DNA of 9,238 nucleotides from Chloroflexota bacterium. GTDB lineage: Bacteria > Chloroflexota > Dormibacteria > CF-121. Below are positions 5,779-9,238 of the stretch, one piece after another (the stretch's first letter is position 1; the number at the start of each line of letters is the position of its first letter). The notes under the pieces are model-generated. The model did not search any database. It saw only the letters and a program-made list of their open reading frames with translations, and was not told where the DNA came from. The position numbers and the translations under genes are program-made. The DNA lies in the NCBI GenBank assembly GCA_005881235.1, contig VBEQ01000128.1, forward strand, positions 1 through 9,238, given 5' to 3'.

Positions 5779-6166
5779 CGATCGCGCCGGTCACGCGCAG
5801 CGGCTCGATCTGGACCTTGATGCGGCCCGTCCGCGGGTTTTGATAGTCGCGCCCCATGTAGCGGTGCGAGAGGTGGTTGATGTGCTCGCCGCCGGGATCC
5901 TCCGCCCAGTTAACCATGCGACCCTCGACTTGCGCCCAGCGCCACATGTTCTTGGGATCGATGAGCAGCAGCGTGATCCGTGGGTCGCGCTGCAGATGTT
6001 TAAACCAACCGCGGTTGGTGCCGCCGTTGATCCAGAACGAGCCATCCTGTTGCTCGAACCAGACGGGGACCATCTCCACCGAACCGTCCTTGCGGGTGGT
6101 CCCGATGAGCGCCGGAAAGACCTCCTGGGTGAAAGCCTGCATCTTGGGGCTGAGCTCCACTGCCAT
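5765..6166 (-). CDS. PPOX-fold (pyridoxamine oxidase-like / F420-dependent type) protein, first copy
   Basis: This is a 133-residue split-barrel flavin/F420-type protein. Motifs are IGTTRKDGSV (21-30), VPVWFEQQDGSFWING (33-48), KHLQRDPRITLLLIDPK (56-72) and RWAQVEGRM (76-84), with a C-terminal strand ending PLRVTGAIDGWR. The spacing of DGS, PVWFE, LQRDP, LLLIDPK and EGR is that of the PPOX class F420-dependent group; its neighbour is a clear paralogue. The start at ATG 6166 is preferred over upstream in-frame starts. A GGGAGGT ribosome site lies 6 bases before it, and the ATG overlaps the permease stop as TAATG, so it is co-translated with the exporter. It could detoxify, reduce or sense the exporter's substrate (inference from position). 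The redox cofactor is unproven. Confidence 0.85.
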   Translation of the reverse strand: MAVELSPKMQAFTQEVFPALIGTTRKDGSVEMVPVWFEQQDGSFWINGGTNRGWFKHLQRDPRITLLLIDPKNMWRWAQVEGRMVNWAEDPGGEHINHLSHRYMGRDYQNPRTGRIKVQIEPLRVTGAIDGWR

Positions 6167-7248
6167 TACACGACCTCCCACTTGAATAGACGGGTAGCAA
6201 GCACGACCGTGATCCCGAGCCAGATGAAGATACCGAGCAGATCGGTTCGCACCGCCCAAAGAGAGGCGCCGTCGACGCTGATGCTCCGCAGGGCGTCAGA
6301 GACGTAGGTCAGCGGTGAGTATTGGGTGATCGTCTGCAGCCATTCCGGCATGTTGGAGCGGGAGAAGAAGATGCCGGAGAGGAACATCAACGGCAGGGAC
6401 ACGAGGTTGGCGATCGGCGCGGCCGTCTCCTCACTCTTGGAGGCCCCAGAGATGGCGAGACCCATCGCCAGGAAGATGCCGCCGCCGATGATCCCAACGA
6501 TCAGCAGGTAGAGCAGGTTGCCCGCGAAATGGAAATGAAAGACAAAGAAGCCGACCGCCAGCAGGACGACGATCTGCAGCGCCACCGTCGTCATCCGCGT
6601 GACCAGCTGGGAGAAGAAGAAATCGCGAACCCGCATCGGGGTGGCCATCAGCCGACGAAGGATCCCGCGCTGCTTCCACTGGACGAAGGTGAAGACGACG
6701 CCGAACAGCCCGGTCTGCATGATCGACAGGGCGATCATGCCCGGCACCAGGAAATCGACGTAGGTCAGGTTGCGGCTCTGGACCGGCTTGGCCTGCAGGG
6801 TAAAGGCCGGCGCGATGCCCGCCTGGGCGAATGAGGCGCGGTCCATGAACTGATTCATGATCGCAATCGCGACCTGCGAATTCTGGGGATTGCCCTGGTT
6901 GTAGTAGCCGGTGATCGCGGTCGAGCCCTGCCCGATGGAGGCCGGAAGGATGGCGACCAGGTCGCGGTTTCCCTGTGTGAGCTCGCGCTTTTCGGCATCG
7001 AGGCTACCCAGGTGCAGCTTCACCGCCTTGATGCCCTGAAGATTGCTGATGATCGTGTTGCTGACCTGGTTGTGGGCCTGGTCGACGACCCCGATGTTCA
7101 CGGAGGGGGTGTTGTTCCCAAAATTGATCAGGCCGAAGATGCCCATGATCAAGAGCGGCACCAAGAGGCTGAAGAAGATTGCCCCGCGGTTGCGGAAGTA
7201 GGCCTTCAGCGACGACCAGGTCAGCATTACGAACGGGCTGCGTTTCAC
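6166..7248 (-). CDS. ABC-2 type exporter permease
   Basis: This is a 360-residue integral membrane subunit of an ABC-2 exporter (DrrB/YhgE/YbhS-like). One membrane helix lies at about 22-41, after a short cytoplasmic N-terminus with an amphipathic part (residues 8-20). It is followed by an extracytoplasmic domain of about 120 residues (45-160, starting PSVNIGVVDQAHN) and five more helices near 165-188, 220-240, 244-268, 277-297 and 334-352. The stretch QWKQRGILRRLMATPMR (190-206) is the cytoplasmic coupling segment typical of the family, where RG..RRL..TP is well conserved. The start is GTG at 7248, one base after the TAG of the ATPase gene, and the stop overlaps the next ATG as TAATG, so it sits in a tight operon. 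The partner is the adjacent ATPase. The substrate could be a drug, lipid or peptide and cannot be told from this sequence. Confidence 0.92.
   Translation of the reverse strand: MKRSPFVMLTWSSLKAYFRNRGAIFFSLLVPLLIMGIFGLINFGNNTPSVNIGVVDQAHNQVSNTIISNLQGIKAVKLHLGSLDAEKRELTQGNRDLVAILPASIGQGSTAITGYYNQGNPQNSQVAIAIMNQFMDRASFAQAGIAPAFTLQAKPVQSRNLTYVDFLVPGMIALSIMQTGLFGVVFTFVQWKQRGILRRLMATPMRVRDFFFSQLVTRMTTVALQIVVLLAVGFFVFHFHFAGNLLYLLIVGIIGGGIFLAMGLAISGASKSEETAAPIANLVSLPLMFLSGIFFSRSNMPEWLQTITQYSPLTYVSDALRSISVDGASLWAVRTDLLGIFIWLGITVVLATRLFKWEVV
6173..6179 (-). promoter_or_regulatory. Shine-Dalgarno GGGAGGT setting the start of the first PPOX gene
   Basis: GGGAGGT on the minus strand lies within the last codons of the permease gene, 6 bases before the ATG at 6166. 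It decides for this ATG over the upstream in-frame start near 6259, which would extend the protein into the permease's C-terminal coding region. Confidence 0.8.
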
Positions 7249-7249
7249 G

Positions 7250-8056
7250 CTAACTCTCGCGGAGTCCGTGCCCGGTCATGTCCAGGAAGACATCCTCAAG
7301 GTTGGCCGATCGCTCGACCCGCTCACCCTTGAATCCTTTGTCGAGCAGCCTCTGGATGAGAGCGTCGGGCGGCTCCATCGCCAGGATCTTGCCGTGGTCC
7401 ATGATCGCGACCCGGTCGCAGAGGGTCTGAGCCTCGTCCATGTAGTGGGTGGTGAGGACGATCGTCCGCCCTTCGGCACGGATGGATTGCGCCAGCTCCC
7501 AGAGGTTGCGACGTGCCTGCGGATCGAGCCCGGTCGTCGGCTCGTCGAGGAAGAGGATCTGCGGCTCGTTGACGAGCGCCGTGGCGATGCTGAAGCGCTG
7601 CTTCTGACCGCCAGACAGTGTGCTCACTTTCGCGCGAGCCTTTTCGGACAGGTCCACCTTCTTGAGGATCGCCATCGCGTCGACCGTCCGCTTGTAGAGG
7701 GCCGCGAACAAATCGAGGAGCTCCAGCAGGTTCAGACCGTCGAAGAAGGCGGACGATTGCAGCTGCACGCCGATGACGTTCTTGACCTTCTGGGGATCCC
7801 GGCGAACGTCGATCCCACCCACCCGGGCCCGGCCGTCGTCGGCGCTGCGCAGGCCCTCGAGGATCTCGACCGTCGTCGTCTTGCCGGCCCCGTTGGGACC
7901 CAGCAATCCGAAGATCTCACGCTCCTTGACACGAAAGGAGATGCCGTCGACCGCGACGAGGCTCCCGTACCGCTTGCGCAGCCCCTCGACGACGATCGCA
8001 AAGCCATCCGTTTGGGTAGCGAGGCCCGAATCGCCGGGCCGCGCGATGACACTCAT
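7250..8056 (-). CDS. ABC-2 type exporter ATP-binding subunit (DrrA/CcmA-like)
   Basis: This 268-residue ATPase powers the adjacent permease; half-transporters of this kind work as two ATPase and two permease subunits. Seen in order: Walker A GPNGAGKT at 53-60, Q-loop near Q98-Q100 in GVQLQSS, signature LSGGQKQR at 147-154, Walker B ILFLDEP at 167-173, the D-loop GLDPQ, and the switch histidine H204 in TTHYMDEA. All residues needed for ATP hydrolysis are intact. The C-terminal part, ANLEDVFLDMTG (251-262), is the usual tail of the DrrA group. The start is ATG at 8056; no strong Shine-Dalgarno is visible. A gap of 42 bases separates it from the acetyltransferase upstream, the widest gap in this block. 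GATAAT at 8066-8071 within it resembles a -10 box but lacks a -35 partner. Confidence 0.95.
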   Translation of the reverse strand: MSVIARPGDSGLATQTDGFAIVVEGLRKRYGSLVAVDGISFRVKEREIFGLLGPNGAGKTTTVEILEGLRSADDGRARVGGIDVRRDPQKVKNVIGVQLQSSAFFDGLNLLELLDLFAALYKRTVDAMAILKKVDLSEKARAKVSTLSGGQKQRFSIATALVNEPQILFLDEPTTGLDPQARRNLWELAQSIRAEGRTIVLTTHYMDEAQTLCDRVAIMDHGKILAMEPPDALIQRLLDKGFKGERVERSANLEDVFLDMTGHGLRES

Positions 8057-8098
8057 GCCGCAGCCATTATCGCTGCCGCTTCGGTCGACCCTCGGATC

Positions 8099-9070
8099 TC
8101 AGATCGCAGCGGGCGACGCCATCGTCTTCTCCATGATGACGACCACCTCGCCCGGTTGGAAGCCGAGCTCGCGGTTGAGCGCCAGCATGCCGGCGTTGTC
8201 GGCGCGGTTATCGGTGTGCACGACCGGGATTCCCTGCTGCGCCGCATAGCGCGTCACCAGCATCTTCAGCACGCGCGCGATGCCGCGACGTCGATGACTG
8301 CTCAGTACCCCGGTATCCCCGACCTCGGCATCACCATCCGGGCGCCGCAGCAGGTAGCTCAAGCCGACGATGTGTTCGCGGTCGCGGGCCACAAAGAAGC
8401 TGTCGAGCAGGACGGCCGGGCGCTGGTAGATGCTTCGGGTGAACGTCTCGAAGGGAGGATCCTGCCACTCGACGTGCGCCTCGTGTGGCATGTCGCGCCA
8501 GATCACCGTGTTGCAGCGATATAGCTCCTGACGGGTGCGCTCACCATCGATCTGCGGCAGCGCGACCGTCTCGATGCCGCCGTCACCGAGCCGGCGCCGC
8601 AACTCGTCGAGGGTGCTGAGGTTCACCGCGGCGGGCTGCTGGCGCGAGGTCTGGTACCGTTCCAGCTCCGTAAAGCCGCGCTTCCGCAACAGCGGTAACG
8701 ACGCGGCGAGCTCCCGCTCCAGGGTTTCGGTTTCCAGCCATCGAACGCCGGCGGTCGCTGCGAAACGGTCCACGTCGGCGGCCAGCCGGCTACCCAACCC
8801 CTGCCGCCGATACGCCGCCGCCACCGCGACGAACCCCCGGGCACGATCGGTAAACGGCGCCCCATCCTCGCTCAGCGCCGCTTCCGCCATCCCGGCCAAC
8901 TCGCCCTCCGCTGTCCACGCGCCGAGCCGCAGCGCTGGCTCATCTGGCGGGCGCAGGGTCTCTTCGAAACGAAACCCGGGGACGTCCTCCTGCCAGTGCC
9001 GGTGATGGTTGGCGAGGTCGAGCCAGGGTTTCAACTCCTCCGTCTCGACGGGCCGGATCGAAAACGTCAA
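8099..9070 (-). CDS. Two-domain GNAT N-acetyltransferase
   Basis: This 323-residue protein has two acetyl-CoA-dependent GNAT folds in tandem. In domain 1 (about 1-140), FVAVAAAYRRQGLGSRL carries the acetyl-CoA loop RRQGLG at 88-93 and LLRKRGFTELERYQ closes the fold. In domain 2 (about 165-316), GDTGVLSSHRRRGIARVLK carries RRGIAR at 261-266, followed by TDNRADNAGMLALNRELGF, the classic Asn-containing acceptor-side helix. Both loops look intact, as in mycothiol synthase-like and other double-GNAT enzymes. The substrate is unknown. The start is TTG at 9070, since TAG lies two codons upstream in frame; there is no clear Shine-Dalgarno. The aminotransferase gene ends 11 bases before it, so the two are probably co-transcribed. 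An acetyl modifier of the same small molecule that the exporter handles is possible but only inferred. Confidence 0.88.
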   Translation of the reverse strand: MTFSIRPVETEELKPWLDLANHHRHWQEDVPGFRFEETLRPPDEPALRLGAWTAEGELAGMAEAALSEDGAPFTDRARGFVAVAAAYRRQGLGSRLAADVDRFAATAGVRWLETETLERELAASLPLLRKRGFTELERYQTSRQQPAAVNLSTLDELRRRLGDGGIETVALPQIDGERTRQELYRCNTVIWRDMPHEAHVEWQDPPFETFTRSIYQRPAVLLDSFFVARDREHIVGLSYLLRRPDGDAEVGDTGVLSSHRRRGIARVLKMLVTRYAAQQGIPVVHTDNRADNAGMLALNRELGFQPGEVVVIMEKTMASPAAI

Positions 9071-9081
9071 GTGCTAGAAGG

Positions 9082-9238
9082 TCAGCGAGACCGTCCCACT
9101 GACGGAGGCGTGACTTGATCGAGCGCGGCTTCGAGGATGTCGAGCCCGCCATCGAGTTCTTGCTCGCTCACCGTCAGGGGAAACAACAACCGGATGACAT
9201 TGTCGTAAAGGCCCGCCTTCAGCACGACGAGACCGTGG
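9082..9238 (-). CDS. Class III aminotransferase, C-terminal end (GabT-like; cut by window edge)
   Basis: The last 51 residues of a pyridoxal-phosphate aminotransferase run in from the right edge. The stretch HGLVVLKAGLYDNVIRLLFP, followed by LTVSEQELDGGLDILEAALD, is the characteristic end of 4-aminobutyrate/omega-amino acid aminotransferases, in which the NVIR arginine region lies near the substrate carboxylate site. The stop is TGA at 9082-9084. The lysine that binds the cofactor and the rest of the active site lie outside the window, so substrate (4-aminobutyrate, other omega-amino acids, or ornithine-type) cannot be assigned. It precedes the acetyltransferase by 11 bases and is the first visible gene of the minus-strand block. 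Confidence 0.88.
   Translation of the reverse strand, partial: HGLVVLKAGLYDNVIRLLFPLTVSEQELDGGLDILEAALDQVTPPSVGRSR

Noticed and set aside
8059..8077. GATAAT within a short GCAGC/GCTGC dyad before the ABC ATPase as an internal promoter
   Set aside because: There is no -35 at proper spacing, and 5-base arms in G+C-rich DNA occur often by chance.
7268..8524. 418-codon open frame on the plus strand opposite the ABC ATPase and acetyltransferase
   Set aside because: The minus strand holds full ATPase and GNAT motifs here. The plus frame gives a low-complexity D/R/H/V-rich product with no recognisable domain, as expected of an antisense shadow in G+C-rich DNA.

Overview
This is a G+C-rich bacterial chromosomal segment densely packed with genes. 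They overlap by a few bases and use TTG or GTG as well as ATG starts. The mix of a virus-type topoisomerase IB, two small PPOX/F420-type flavoproteins and a Clp_N-M50 membrane protease would suit a soil or freshwater Chloroflexota, Dormibacterota or actinobacterial relative. That placement is an inference from gene content, not a firm assignment. I see no tRNA, rRNA, CRISPR array, insertion sequence or phage gene, and no gene-free stretch longer than about 120 bases.

Left part (1-956). The N-terminal 200 residues of a DNA topoisomerase IB gene run off the left edge on the minus strand. Divergent from it is a 70-residue two-helix membrane protein of the lmo0937 type. It has its own candidate promoter, a dyad at the expected transcription start, a strong Shine-Dalgarno with a TTG start, and a clear intrinsic terminator.

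Middle part (1028-3857, plus strand). Three tightly coupled genes follow: a 53-residue orphan protein, a 428-residue protein with two Clp N-terminal repeats joined to an M50 site-2-type intramembrane metalloprotease, and an M20 metallopeptidase/deacylase starting at a GTGA overlap. The M20 gene carries a perfect in-frame 126-bp tandem duplication of 42 codons. It ends in a 35-bp tail-to-tail overlap with the block that follows.

Right part (3823-9238, minus strand). Seven genes in one direction look like a single transcription unit. In transcription order they are: the C-terminus of a GabT-like class III aminotransferase, a two-domain GNAT acetyltransferase, an ABC-2 exporter ATPase and permease, two paralogous PPOX-fold proteins, and an AidB-like acyl-CoA dehydrogenase. 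Stops and starts touch or overlap at most junctions. The set could make or modify and then export a small molecule, or protect against one, but no substrate can be read from the sequence.

The observations most worth following are the Clp_N-M50 fusion with its small upstream partner, and the exact 126-bp duplication in the M20 enzyme. Next are the exporter, PPOX and AidB gene block, and the TAG-TTG junction where the second PPOX gene and the dehydrogenase share a reading frame.
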